64,000 nucleotides of DNA from Companilactobacillus versmoldensis DSM 14857 = KCTC 3814 (lineage in GTDB: Bacteria > Bacillota > Bacilli > Lactobacillales > Lactobacillaceae): assembly GCF_001434295.1 (NCBI RefSeq), contig NZ_AZFA01000005.1:1-64000 (forward strand). Reading direction: 5' to 3'. A model generated the notes under the pieces. The model did not search any database. It was not told the DNA's origin and saw nothing but the letters and a program-made list of their open reading frames with translations. Made by a program: the position numbers and the translations under genes. Below are positions 8,560 through 18,638 of this stretch, piece by piece. How positions within the stretch are numbered: position 1 is the first letter of the stretch; the number at the start of each line of letters is the position of its first letter.

Positions 8560-8585
8560 GATGAAAGCCAATTTTGGCTTTCATC
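8560..8585 (-). terminator. Terminator of the second SLAP gene
   Basis: GATGAAAGCCAA / TTGGCTTTCATC with a two-base centre, followed by TTTTTTT on the minus strand. Confidence 0.85.
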
Positions 8586-8612
8586 CGAGAGAGGTATTAT
8601 AAAATATTTAAA

Positions 8613-9911
8613 TTATTTTAAATCTGAAGCTTTGACCCATTCATTGGTTGAAACACGATACATTTTAACGCCATTGATGATGGCAGATCTGTCTGTGTAC
8701 CAAGCTGAATTGGCAGCGATTGAACGACTATCATTGGCACCGTTGCTGGCAAAAAGTTGTTTTCTGCCTTGAGCATTCGTGGTGATAGTTTGGTTAGTAC
8801 CGTTGTATTCTAATGCGCTACTTTCTTTGATCCAACCATTAGTTGAAACACGATAATAGTTTGTACCATCGATAGTCATTTTTTTATCAGAAGCCCATGA
8901 TGAATAGGCAGGCAATACTTGACGAGTTGTTAATTTACCGTCATTATTGTAAATTGCAGCACCTTGAGATGATTTGATCATAATAGATCCTCTAAAGTCA
9001 CTAGTTTTTGACAATGAGGCAGTTGAAGAAGCAGAAGAAGATTCTGAACTACCAGCTTTTACTAAAATTGTTTGTTCAGTAACTCGAGGATTAAGAGTTA
9101 TTTGACTGTCTTCAGAATTAACTGGTGAATAATTTGAAGGAAAGTCGATATTTAAAGTTTGACCGATATTTCCATCTAAAGATGTAGTTGTAACGATTTT
9201 ATTAGTAGCTTGATCGACAAAATTGATTTTAGTTGTCATAGCGTCAGCATCACGGATAACTTCAGCGACGTGAGTTGTAGGGCGTCCTTCAATGAAGAAA
9301 AGAGTACTTTGACCGGGGGCTAATCTGTAGCCAGCTTCATTACCGATACGGTATTTTACAGTGTTGATGGCTTCACCACTTGCTAAAGGAATGGGTGTAA
9401 CATAGACGATTCGATATTCTGTTCCTTCTGCAAGAGTATAAGTTGCATCATTAGCATTATCCAAAGTATAAAGATCGGGTGCCGTTAATGATTTACGATC
9501 ACCAGCGCGACCAGCTAATTTATCTATTTGAACAACTCGGTTATCTACCGAATTAACGTATTTGATGCTAGTGAATACTTTCTTAGAAGAAATAGTTTTG
9601 ACTACTTTGACATATTGACGAGGATTGGTACCATCAATCAAAGGTATTGTGGTCTTATTGCTATCGGCTAATGCATAACCGGTAGGAACGGTTAAAGCTT
9701 GGGCGTAACCGACAGGACCGTAAGCATCTTGTTGGCCAACAGTAGCTTGTTGATGAGTTGCGTCAGATGTATAGATGATCTTGTTGTGAACCATCTTGAC
9801 TTGGTCGGCGTGAGCTGTGGTAGTTGATAAGATAGGTGATGTTACGGTGGTTCCTAACATCATGCTTGAAAATAGAATTGCTGCAACTGAAATTGCTTTT
9901 ACTTTTTTCAT
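8613..9911 (-). CDS. Secreted protein with two C-terminal SLAP-like modules
   Basis: 432 residues with a signal peptide ending near TTAHA-DQ. The middle contains repeats of about 70 residues resembling MucBP-like units (IKYVNSVDNRVVQIDKLAGRAGDRKSL; INFVDQATNKIVTTTSLDGNIGQTL), each with a following hydrophobic-Thr-Leu strand. Two SLAP-like modules close the protein (YYRVSTNGWI, MYRVSTNEWV). No sortase signal is present, so wall attachment is probably through the SLAP modules. Own terminator and long upstream region suggest monocistronic expression. Confidence 0.8.
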   Translation of the reverse strand: MKKVKAISVAAILFSSMMLGTTVTSPILSTTTAHADQVKMVHNKIIYTSDATHQQATVGQQDAYGPVGYAQALTVPTGYALADSNKTTIPLIDGTNPRQYVKVVKTISSKKVFTSIKYVNSVDNRVVQIDKLAGRAGDRKSLTAPDLYTLDNANDATYTLAEGTEYRIVYVTPIPLASGEAINTVKYRIGNEAGYRLAPGQSTLFFIEGRPTTHVAEVIRDADAMTTKINFVDQATNKIVTTTSLDGNIGQTLNIDFPSNYSPVNSEDSQITLNPRVTEQTILVKAGSSESSSASSTASLSKTSDFRGSIMIKSSQGAAIYNNDGKLTTRQVLPAYSSWASDKKMTIDGTNYYRVSTNGWIKESSALEYNGTNQTITTNAQGRKQLFASNGANDSRSIAANSAWYTDRSAIINGVKMYRVSTNEWVKASDLK

Positions 9912-10399
9912 ATGTATTCCCCTAAACCCTTTTGTATTTGCCTATTTGTATCAAGACATAGTTTAAATATAGTCTAGAAATTATTATTTACAATTGGCTT
10001 TGACGGGGTATATGAAAATACAATAAATGACCATTAAAAGACTTTTATTATTATATTTATTCAAATAAAAAACTATTAATATTGGGTAGGACTGAAATTC
10101 AAGAAAATTTAAAATAAAAAAGTACACAAAAAAATGACGTTAGCTGTCTAACGTCATTTTCAAGTTCTATTCAGCTATAAACAATCAATATAAATAAATG
10201 TATATTTAATTAATGCTCAAAAAATTCACAGATATTTAATATATGTTGATTAAGTATGAAAGATATATTTTAAATCCAGACAGGATCATATAAATAATAT
10301 TTGTTTTACACTAGTTAATAATTGTTTAAATGTTCAAATGGTAAATAAAAAAATGTTAATATCATGAACGCTTATTATTCTGATAAAAATAATTGTTAG
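9912..10399. other. AT-rich intergenic region with one hairpin
   Basis: No convincing gene. It holds the promoter region of the SLAP gene, a strong hairpin at 10131-10160, and the sequence GTAGGACTGAAATT (10086-10099) that recurs inverted in the tail of the downstream SMR gene (10407-10420). Confidence 0.5.
10131..10160. terminator. Terminator-like hairpin
   Basis: AAAATGACGTTAG / CTAACGTCATTTT with a four-base loop; T-rich on the minus-strand side. It lies 240 bases beyond the SMR pair and could end its transcript. Confidence 0.6.
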
Positions 10400-10711
10400 T
10401 TAAGAAAATTTCAGTCCTACGACTGCAAAGATTATTAAAAAGATAAGTAACCCTCGGGTCCAACTACGTGGTTCATTGAATAACCACATGTTAAGAATCG
10501 CACCGCCAGCTGCACCGATACCTGTCCAAATCGAATAACCGATTGACATTGGGATCGTCTGCAGGGAAATATCTAAGAAACCGAGACTTAGGACGAATGA
10601 CACGATCATCGCAATGATCGCCCATTTAGTTTTCTTATTAGTATAGTAACCTAAAAAAGTCACTCCTGACATCTCGCTTAGACCAGCTAAAAGTAAAAAA
10701 ATCCATGCCAT
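10400..10711 (-). CDS. SMR-family efflux subunit (second of a pair)
   Basis: 103 residues, four membrane helices, with the conserved membrane Glu in the first helix (LLLAGLSEMSG, Glu13) and the family's PMSIGYSIWTGIGAAGGA helix. Proteins of this type work as homo- or heterodimers exporting cationic drugs or guanidinium in exchange for protons. The ATG overlaps the stop of the upstream partner gene as TGATG, so the pair is translationally coupled, as in YkkCD/EbrAB-type heterodimers. The substrate cannot be read from sequence. Confidence 0.85.
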   Translation of the reverse strand: MAWIFLLLAGLSEMSGVTFLGYYTNKKTKWAIIAMIVSFVLSLGFLDISLQTIPMSIGYSIWTGIGAAGGAILNMWLFNEPRSWTRGLLIFLIIFAVVGLKFS

Positions 10712-11046
10712 CAGTGTGCCCGCCTTTCTTCAAAATCAGTCACCAATTTCAGACCAATGACGCCCATTGTTAGTAACGCTATGAAAACTAACTTGGTCCA
10801 ATTGAATGACTCATGAAAAATCAGGACTCCGGCAATAACAACAAATAGTGAACCTAGACCAACATAAACGGCGTAGGTTGTACCAGCAGGGATGTTTTTA
10901 CTGGCGTCGATCATCAAATAAAAACTAAAGGCAATTATCACTACTATTATTAGTGTGCCTATTATTGTGTGGATGTGTTTCATTGCTGAGACCCAAACTA
11001 CTTCTAAAATGGCTCCAAGCAAGATTTCCAGCCAACTTCTACGCAT
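10711..11046 (-). CDS. SMR-family efflux subunit (first of a pair)
   Basis: 111 residues with four membrane helices. The conserved Glu is at position 15 (ILLGAILEVVW), with the AGTTYAVYVGLGS helix typical of YkkC/SugE-like SMR proteins. ATG at 11044-11046 was chosen because GGGGTGAT precedes it; the frame continues upstream through a terminator hairpin, which argues against the longer start. The charged tail TDFEERRAH is longer than in the partner. The leader hairpin upstream suggests transcription attenuation of the pair. Confidence 0.85.
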   Translation of the reverse strand: MRRSWLEILLGAILEVVWVSAMKHIHTIIGTLIIVVIIAFSFYLMIDASKNIPAGTTYAVYVGLGSLFVVIAGVLIFHESFNWTKLVFIALLTMGVIGLKLVTDFEERRAH

Positions 11047-11059
11047 ATCGATCACCCCG

Positions 11060-11089
11060 AAAAAAAAAGAACAAGCCGCACTAGTCGGC
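11060..11089 (-). promoter_or_regulatory. Leader terminator (attenuator) before the SMR pair
   Basis: On the minus strand GCCGACTAGTGCGGC forms a compact GC hairpin followed by TTGTTCTTTTTTTT, ending 13 bases before the SMR start codon. A -10-like TAGAAT lies about 50 bases upstream of the hairpin. A terminator inside the leader of an efflux gene implies conditional read-through. I do not recognise a ykkC or mini-ykkC guanidine aptamer. Confidence 0.55.
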
Positions 11090-11168
11090 ATGCACTCAAT
11101 AGTCTACTGTTATTCTACTTGATTTTATGTAACTCGGCAATCAATTTAACTCTAATATTTTTCAATGA

Positions 11169-12770
<1,602 letters not shown>

Positions 12771-12780
12771 TTTTCAATGA

Positions 12781-12826
12781 AAAGCTACTTGAAAGGGTTC
12801 TGTTTGAACAACTTCAAGTAGCTTTT
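12781..12826 (+). terminator. guaB terminator
   Basis: AAAGCTACTTGAA ... TTCAAGTAGCTTTT with T run. Confidence 0.9.
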
Positions 12827-12921
12827 TTATGTTTAAAAATTAATTATTTTATTGTTTTCAACTAAAAAAACGCATACTCTTAGGAATGAAAGTAAATTTT
12901 CAGGTTCTTTGGAGGGATTTT

Positions 12922-13707
12922 ATGAAAAACAATAAAATAGCAAAAATTGCCGCCGTGACTGTTTTAGCAGTAGCTCCAATCACAGCTACGATTGCTAGTG
13001 TCGATACAGTTCAAGCTAGCTTATTAGGTGATATTTTTGGTAATAATGATGCCACATCTGACCAATTAGCTAATGTCACCAATGCTATCAATGGCTTAAC
13101 TGATCAAACTTATAACGAAAATAACGCCATGCCAAGCACAGCCGAATTTGCTGGGATCGAAGGCTTAAGTGAGAACGGACGGGGAATCTCACCAGTTCAA
13201 TTTTCTGCAGAAATAGTTTCCATTAATAGTGGCTTAGGTGATGCAGCCCAGTCACCATTGGCCGTTTCAAACGTTCAAAAATTAAAAGTATATGTCTCTG
13301 CCAACGATTTAAAAGCCCAAGTTAATAAAGCTGCCGAAAAAGGTAATGGCAATAGTTTTTCATTTACCGTCACTCTCAAAAACGGTGAAAATATTTTAGC
13401 AACTAAGAAGTTGACCTATACTAATAATACGAAGGTTGCGACTGATGATGACCCTTCAGTAACGACACCAACGAATAGTTTATCCAATGTCACTGATCTG
13501 ACTGGTTATCACACCGTTGATCTTGGAGGACAAAAAGATTTTGTTTATGCATTATTCAGTCTGGCTGGGAAGAAATCTAATCGGGGATTAGCTGGAAACA
13601 CTAGCTGGTATACTGATAAGACTGCCACTGATGCCAATGGTAATACATACTATCGGGTATCGACAGACGAATGGGTCGAACAAGCTAGTGGAGTAACATT
13701 CAATTAA
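12922..13707 (+). CDS. Secreted protein with one C-terminal SLAP-like module
   Basis: 261 residues from ATG 12922, chosen because GGAGGGA precedes it; the open frame begins 12 codons earlier without a site. A signal peptide (KNNKIAKIAAVTVLAVAP..., cleavage near VQAS) leads into a central domain of about 150 residues with alternating beta pattern (AEIVSINSGL, VYVSANDLKAQV, FSFTVTLKNGENI). That domain resembles the N-terminal region described for S-layer-like lactobacillus proteins. One SLAP-like module ends the protein (WYTDKTATDANGNTYYRVSTDEWV). Wall binding is inferred. Confidence 0.75.
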   Translation: MKNNKIAKIAAVTVLAVAPITATIASVDTVQASLLGDIFGNNDATSDQLANVTNAINGLTDQTYNENNAMPSTAEFAGIEGLSENGRGISPVQFSAEIVSINSGLGDAAQSPLAVSNVQKLKVYVSANDLKAQVNKAAEKGNGNSFSFTVTLKNGENILATKKLTYTNNTKVATDDDPSVTTPTNSLSNVTDLTGYHTVDLGGQKDFVYALFSLAGKKSNRGLAGNTSWYTDKTATDANGNTYYRVSTDEWVEQASGVTFN

Positions 13708-13779
13708 TAGTTATACAGAATCAGAAGATGAAGCTAAAATAATATAAAAGATATTAAATATTGATGCAATCAAAAAATA

Positions 13780-13810
13780 AATGACTCAAGCAAATTTTGC
13801 TTGAGTCATT
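13780..13810. terminator. Bidirectional terminator between convergent genes
   Basis: AATGACTCAAGCAAA / TTTTGCTTGAGTCATT with A and T runs on both sides. Confidence 0.9.
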
Positions 13811-13812
13811 TT

Positions 13813-15213
13813 TTAGTTATTCGTTTGATTTTTAAGATGACTATGACGGTAGCCATACCCGAAGTAAATCGCTAAGCCTAATAATGTCCAGATAGCAAAC
13901 ATTTCCCAAGTGAATGGTTGTAATTGAATCAAGAGGTAAACGCAAGCTAAGAAAGATAAGATAGGGAAGAATGGATAAAGTGGCACCTTAAAGGCCGGTT
14001 CCAAGCTTTGGGTATTTTTGTTGTGCTTGAGGAACAAGACTCCCAATGATGTCGAAGAAAAGGCTAGCAACGTCCCAACGTTAACTAATTCAGTAATCTT
14101 GTCTAGAGGCAAGACGGCTGCTACTGTTGCTGCAACTAAACCAAATAAGATGGTCGAACCTTTTGGGATACCTGCTGAGTTCAGATTGTTCAATTTCTTG
14201 GGGAGAAGGCCGTCACGACTGATAGAATAAATCAGTCGTGTACCACCATAAACGATAACGATCAAGACAGTGGTCATGCCCATTACGGCTCCTAAAGAGA
14301 TGATCCCGGCAGCCCAATTTTGATGAAGAACTTGAAGGGCATAGGCAACAGGGTCGGAAACGTTTAGTTTGGTATATTTGACGGCACCAACTAAGGCGAA
14401 TGAAACCAACCCGTAAAGTACGGAAACAATCAATAATGAAGCTATTATTCCAATCGGCATGTTCTTTTTCGGATTCTTAACTTCCTCACTAGCTGTGGAG
14501 ACGACATCAAAACCTAAGAAGGCGAAGAAGGCGATTGAAGCACCTTTTCCAACTCCGGACCAGCCATAAGGTAGGAGTGGATTGAAATTCTTTGGTTGGA
14601 AGAAGAACAGAGCCACGACGATAAATAGCAAGATGACGAAGATCTTGACGTAGACCATTACGGTGCTGACACGGACAGATTGTTTAAGGCCTTGTAAGGT
14701 TAAACCAACGACTAAAAAGACTACAATAAAGGCGATCAGATCAAAACCACCGTTAGCATTTCCAGCGGTTCCGTCTGCTGACTGTAAGAACGGTGGCAGG
14801 GTGACCCCGAAGCCACTGAGCAGGTTCCTAAAGTAGGCTGACCAACTGACGGCGACTGAAGAGGTCGCAAACAAGTATTCAGCGACTAGTGACCAACCGA
14901 TGATCCAGGCGATGACTTCACCATAGATGGTGTAAGCATAGGTGTAGGCACTACCGGCCAAAGGGATGGTCGAAGCAAATTCTGAATAACAGAAGGCAGC
15001 TCCGATACAGACGATGGCGGCTAATAAGTAAGTGAAGATAACACCTGGGCCCGAATATTTAGCAGCGATGATACCAGGAGTGATGAAAATCCCGGCACCA
15101 ACAATAACGCCAACTCCCATGATGACTAAATCTTTAGCATTCAAGGAGCGGGTCAATTTTTTATTCGAAGCAAGGGCTGAGACGACATCCTTTTTTTGAA
15201 ATAACGAGTGCAT
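13813..15213 (-). CDS. APC-superfamily amino acid permease (CAT/YfnA-like)
   Basis: 466 residues with 12 or more membrane helices. It has the family motif IMGVGVIVGAGIFITPGIIAA in the first helix, SEFASTIPLAGSAYTYAYTIYGE, and the GFDVVSTASEEVKNPKKNMPIGI loop, all typical of cationic/branched amino acid permeases. The substrate is not evident. The gene stands alone with a shared terminator at its 3' end. A minus-strand TATAAT at 15312-15317 is a plausible -10 box, leaving a leader of about 90 bases. Confidence 0.85.
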   Translation of the reverse strand: MHSLFQKKDVVSALASNKKLTRSLNAKDLVIMGVGVIVGAGIFITPGIIAAKYSGPGVIFTYLLAAIVCIGAAFCYSEFASTIPLAGSAYTYAYTIYGEVIAWIIGWSLVAEYLFATSSVAVSWSAYFRNLLSGFGVTLPPFLQSADGTAGNANGGFDLIAFIVVFLVVGLTLQGLKQSVRVSTVMVYVKIFVILLFIVVALFFFQPKNFNPLLPYGWSGVGKGASIAFFAFLGFDVVSTASEEVKNPKKNMPIGIIASLLIVSVLYGLVSFALVGAVKYTKLNVSDPVAYALQVLHQNWAAGIISLGAVMGMTTVLIVIVYGGTRLIYSISRDGLLPKKLNNLNSAGIPKGSTILFGLVAATVAAVLPLDKITELVNVGTLLAFSSTSLGVLFLKHNKNTQSLEPAFKVPLYPFFPILSFLACVYLLIQLQPFTWEMFAIWTLLGLAIYFGYGYRHSHLKNQTNN

Positions 15214-15565
15214 GATAAATCCCCCAAACGTGTGGATCAGATTCCATTTTCGGCTAGATACTACAAATCATCGATCTTGAAAAAATTATTTCGGTGATTC
15301 TTTAGGGTTAGATTATAGCATATTTATATGAGTGAAAAATTAAAAAAGTTATTTCATTTCCGTAACAAAACTTGACGTATTGGCAAATCTAGTGAATTGG
15401 ATTTATTAAAAAAATTAGTTTTTTGCTTATTTTTCCGCCTAAAACTGGAAGCAGAATACTAAAAGATCGTGCTTGATTTTTCTTTAATATTGAATTAAAA
15501 ATCATGATGCAAGCATTATAATGGTCATATATGAATGAATTTTAACGAATCACTCGAGGCGTAAA
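15214..15565. promoter_or_regulatory. Divergent intergenic region
   Basis: Contains a minus-strand TATAAT (15312-15317) for the permease and a plus-strand TATAAT (15517-15522) for the GT-C-like gene. The latter is preceded by an imperfect inverted repeat TGCTTGATTTTT ... AAAAATCATGATGCAAGCA that could be an operator. No other gene is seen. Confidence 0.4.
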
Positions 15566-17263
15566 TTGAAAAAGAATGAGAAGATTTTTTTAATATTAAC
15601 TGATGTTTTCATTTTCATCTTGGTGATCTACCCACTTTTTCTTGGTGGAGTAGTTGGTGGATACGATCCTGGATTTCATATGGGAAGGATTCAGTCATTA
15701 GCTACCAATCTTGGTAGTGGACATTTTCCTAATCCGATCGGGTTTGAATACCTTCATCATTTTGGATATGGCATTGGCTTCTTTTATGGCAACTTTTTGT
15801 TATATCCCTTTGCCATCATCCATCTTTTGGGATTGGGACTCTACCAAACTTATTTATTCATGATCGGTTGTTTTATATTTTTAAATATTTTGACAATCAA
15901 TTATGTCACGCATAAGTTGTTTCATAATACTTGGGCGACCATTTTATCAGCACCGATTTATTTGAGTGCGACCTATTTTATCACGGTGATTTATGTTCGG
16001 GCCGCCATCGGCGAATTAATGGCTTTTGCCATTATTCCCTGGATCTTTTTGAGTTTATTCAAAATCATCCAAGGTGAGCCGAAATATTGGGTCATGTTTG
16101 GCATTTCTTTCAGCCTGCTCTTAGTTACCCATATCTTGTCATTTTTGATTGTCACAACCACGGCACTATTGTATGCCGTTATGAACATCATTCCGATTTG
16201 GAAAAATAAACCTATCTTATTTTCATTTCTTAAAGGGACTGCACTATTTTTAGGATTATCTTGTGTCTTCTTGTTGCCATTCATTCAGCAATATATGACA
16301 CAATCCTATGTCAGTACCGCCGTGGCTTCTAACGGCCAATACAGTATCATCGCCGATTCAGCGTGGGTGAAAAAAGTCATCTTCCAGCCCACCAAATATA
16401 TAACGATCAACGGGATCCGTTTAGCCATCTTAATTGCGATTTCGGTAGTTTATTACTTATATCAAGGATTTAGATATCATTTCAAAAATAAATTGAGCCT
16501 CCAATCACTGATCGTCATCGTGCTCTATTCAGCCTTGATATTTTCCAACTCACTTTTAAATTATGCTGTATCTATCTTTAAGCCGATGGTCCTTTTGCAG
16601 GCGATTTCCCGAGTTTGCGTCGTTTTGATCCCTTTGTTGACGTTGCTAGTTGCCAATGCTTTGGGAGAAATCATTGGTCACTTTAAGTATTTGAAATTTG
16701 CGTCAATTACTGTTTTGTTTGCGCTGATTGCCGTGGTGACCATCATGCTTCCTATCAAAAGTAATCTTGACTTTGTTGCCAATCGTAAAGGACCAATCCC
16801 TCATTTCAGCATCAGTATGGGTGAATATGAGCCGAGTGCCTTTATGAATTATCAAAGAAAACAAGGCAATTTTCAAATCAATTCTGACACTTTGGGCAAT
16901 TCAGAAGATATCGATATTGTCAAAAACAATCACTACGAAGTGGTTGCCAAAATTCATGATAATCAAGGATCACGGACGATCATGTTACCTCGTTTGAATT
17001 ATCTAGGTTATCAGATCACTATTAAATATAACGGCAAAACTGTTACTAAGCCTGCAACGACCAAGAATGGACTAGTAGCAACGAAGCTACCAAGTTCTTT
17101 GAAGTCGGGGACTGTGACGGTCAAATATCGTTTGACGACCTTGAGCAAGCTTGGGTGGGCAATCACCATCGTTACTTTGCTATTCTTACTGGGATACGGC
17201 TTTCAAAGAGTTCGACCGCTGAGACGAGAAAATTCTACTAATAAAGTGATACACTCGAAATAA
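15566..17263 (+). CDS. Polytopic membrane protein, 6-pyruvoyl-tetrahydropterin-synthase-related (GT-C-like)
   Basis: 565 residues, start TTG 15566. About 11 membrane helices are followed by a C-terminal extracytoplasmic beta domain of about 140 residues and a last membrane helix. The first loop has GGYDPGFHMGRIQSLA, the Asp-x-x-x-His-x-x-Arg pattern of the PTPS-related membrane family (PF10131). That family, like YfhO, has the architecture of lipid-linked GT-C glycosyltransferases. A role in modifying teichoic acid or another wall polymer is inferred. The start region lacks a strong Shine-Dalgarno (weak GAGGCG). Confidence 0.7.
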   Translation: MKKNEKIFLILTDVFIFILVIYPLFLGGVVGGYDPGFHMGRIQSLATNLGSGHFPNPIGFEYLHHFGYGIGFFYGNFLLYPFAIIHLLGLGLYQTYLFMIGCFIFLNILTINYVTHKLFHNTWATILSAPIYLSATYFITVIYVRAAIGELMAFAIIPWIFLSLFKIIQGEPKYWVMFGISFSLLLVTHILSFLIVTTTALLYAVMNIIPIWKNKPILFSFLKGTALFLGLSCVFLLPFIQQYMTQSYVSTAVASNGQYSIIADSAWVKKVIFQPTKYITINGIRLAILIAISVVYYLYQGFRYHFKNKLSLQSLIVIVLYSALIFSNSLLNYAVSIFKPMVLLQAISRVCVVLIPLLTLLVANALGEIIGHFKYLKFASITVLFALIAVVTIMLPIKSNLDFVANRKGPIPHFSISMGEYEPSAFMNYQRKQGNFQINSDTLGNSEDIDIVKNNHYEVVAKIHDNQGSRTIMLPRLNYLGYQITIKYNGKTVTKPATTKNGLVATKLPSSLKSGTVTVKYRLTTLSKLGWAITIVTLLFLLGYGFQRVRPLRRENSTNKVIHSK

Positions 17264-17290
17264 AGATAATTTTATTTGGAGGAGATCACT

Positions 17291-18460
17291 GTGAAAATAG
17301 ATTTTGATAAGAAATTCGACCGCTGAGACACTAATTCTTCGAAATGGAATGTTAAGGAAAACGAGCTGCCAATGTGGGTCGCTGATATGGATTTCCAAAC
17401 TGTTCCCGAAGTTATCGAAGCAATGAAAAAAGACGTTGAGCGTGGTATCTTTGGTTACCAATACGTTCCTGATGAATATTACCAAGCTGTAGCCGATTGG
17501 GAAGCTTCAGAACATGACTTTAAAGTTAAAACTGATTGGTTGACCTTTACCACAGGGGTGATCCCAACTATCGGTGATATTTTACGTAATTTGACTGCTG
17601 CTGGAGACAAAGTTTTGATCCAAGAGCCAAATTACAATTCCTTTTACCAAGTGATCACAAACAATGGTCGCCAGATTTTGAACAATGAATTAGATTATCA
17701 AGATGGCCAATATTCGATCAACTGGCAAGATTTTGAAGAAAAATTGAGTGATCCACAAACAACAGCAATGTTTTTGTGTAATCCTCACAACCCATCAGGT
17801 CATATTTGGTCAAAAGACGATCTTGAGAAGATTGCTAAACTGACCTTGAAATATGGTGTATTAGTTATCTCTGATGAGATCCACGGCGATATTTTGATGC
17901 CAGGTAAGCAATTCACACCGTTTGCTTCTTTGGACGAAAAATTGACTGGCCACAGTATTTCCTTGATCTCACCAAGCAAGACTTTCAACTTGGCCGTTTT
18001 GCACGCTGCTACTGCCATCACACCAAATAAGAACTTGCGTGATCGACTTGAAACAGCCGTTGCCACAAATGGCCACTCTGGCCCTGGTGTTTTGGCCATC
18101 AATGGTTCGATTGCCGCATATACTAAAGGTCATGAATGGCTCAAACAATTGCGCGAATATGTGGGTAAGAACCGCGAACTCTTAACTGATTTCATCGACA
18201 AAGAGTTGCCAAATGTCAGTTTAGTCCATGGGGATGCCACTTACTTAGCTTGGATCGATGTCCACCAAGTAACTGACGATTCTGCCAAACTAAATGAGTT
18301 CATCCGTGAAGAAACTGGTTTGTATCTAGCTGAAGGAACTAAGTATAAAGGTAACGGTAATGACTTCTTACGGATCAATTTAGCTACCAACAGAAGTCGA
18401 GTCGAGGATGGTTTGAACCGCCTCAAAGAAGGAATTGAAAAGTTTTCCGCTGAAAAATAA
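17291..18460 (+). pseudogene. PatB/MalY-type aminotransferase with in-frame TGA at codon 12
   Basis: PLP-dependent C-S lyase/aminotransferase of the PatB (MalY) family, which cleaves cystathionine or cysteine. GTG 17291 lies behind TTTGGAGGAG and gives MKIDFDKKFDR, then TGA at 17324-17326, then DTNSSKWNVKENELPMWVADMDF in the same frame. The paralogue at 26143 has IDRRKTDSVKW at this place, so TGA replaces an Arg codon (CGA to TGA is one transition). The rest is intact to the PLP Lys (SPSKTFN) and C-terminus. Re-start at ATG 17372 would lose 27 residues including part of the active-site entrance and has no ribosome site. Confidence 0.8.
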
Positions 18461-18486
18461 TTGTTAACAAATTACTATTAACATCT

Positions 18487-18522
18487 TCCGTTGATTCACA
18501 GTGTGAGTTGACGGATTTTTTT
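18487..18522 (+). terminator. Terminator after the PatB-like gene
   Basis: TCCGTTGATTCACA / TGTGAGTTGACGGA (with G-U pairs) followed by eight T. Confidence 0.8.
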
Positions 18523-18555
18523 TGTTTTTCGCCGATACTTATTTTTTCATGGTAG

Positions 18556-18576
18556 GCACTTTAAAGTGCGTACTAT
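18556..18576 (+). promoter_or_regulatory. Palindrome abutting a -10 box upstream of the OYE gene
   Basis: Perfect 14-bp palindrome GCACTTTAAAGTGC (18556-18569) immediately before TACTAT (18571-18576), a good -10 hexamer. The placement fits a repressor site in the spacer, as for HxlR/MarR regulators of oxidoreductase genes. Confidence 0.5.
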
Positions 18577-18596
18577 TTTTTTCTTTGAATGCCCAT

Positions 18597-18612
18597 TACA
18601 ATGATCATTGTA
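18597..18612 (+). promoter_or_regulatory. Second perfect palindrome upstream of the OYE gene
   Basis: TACAATGATCATTGTA, 16 bp, perfect, between the -10 box and the start codon. Probably a second operator of a dimeric regulator, different in sequence from the first. Confidence 0.5.
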
Positions 18613-18638
18613 AAAAAAATAAGTGAGGTAATAGATGG

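Noticed and set aside
11047-11160. Guanidine (ykkC) riboswitch before the SMR pair
   Set aside because: The leader is only about 60-70 bases and shows one terminator hairpin; none of the aptamer motifs I know is visible.
15214-15312. Lysine or other amino-acid riboswitch before the CAT-type permease
   Set aside because: The leader is about 90 bases, too short for a lysine aptamer, and no T-box sequence is present.
17372-18460. PatB-like gene read as intact from ATG 17372
   Set aside because: That ATG lies inside the conserved ELPMWVADMDF motif, and a proper GTG with GGAGGAG sits 81 bases upstream in frame, interrupted only by TGA.
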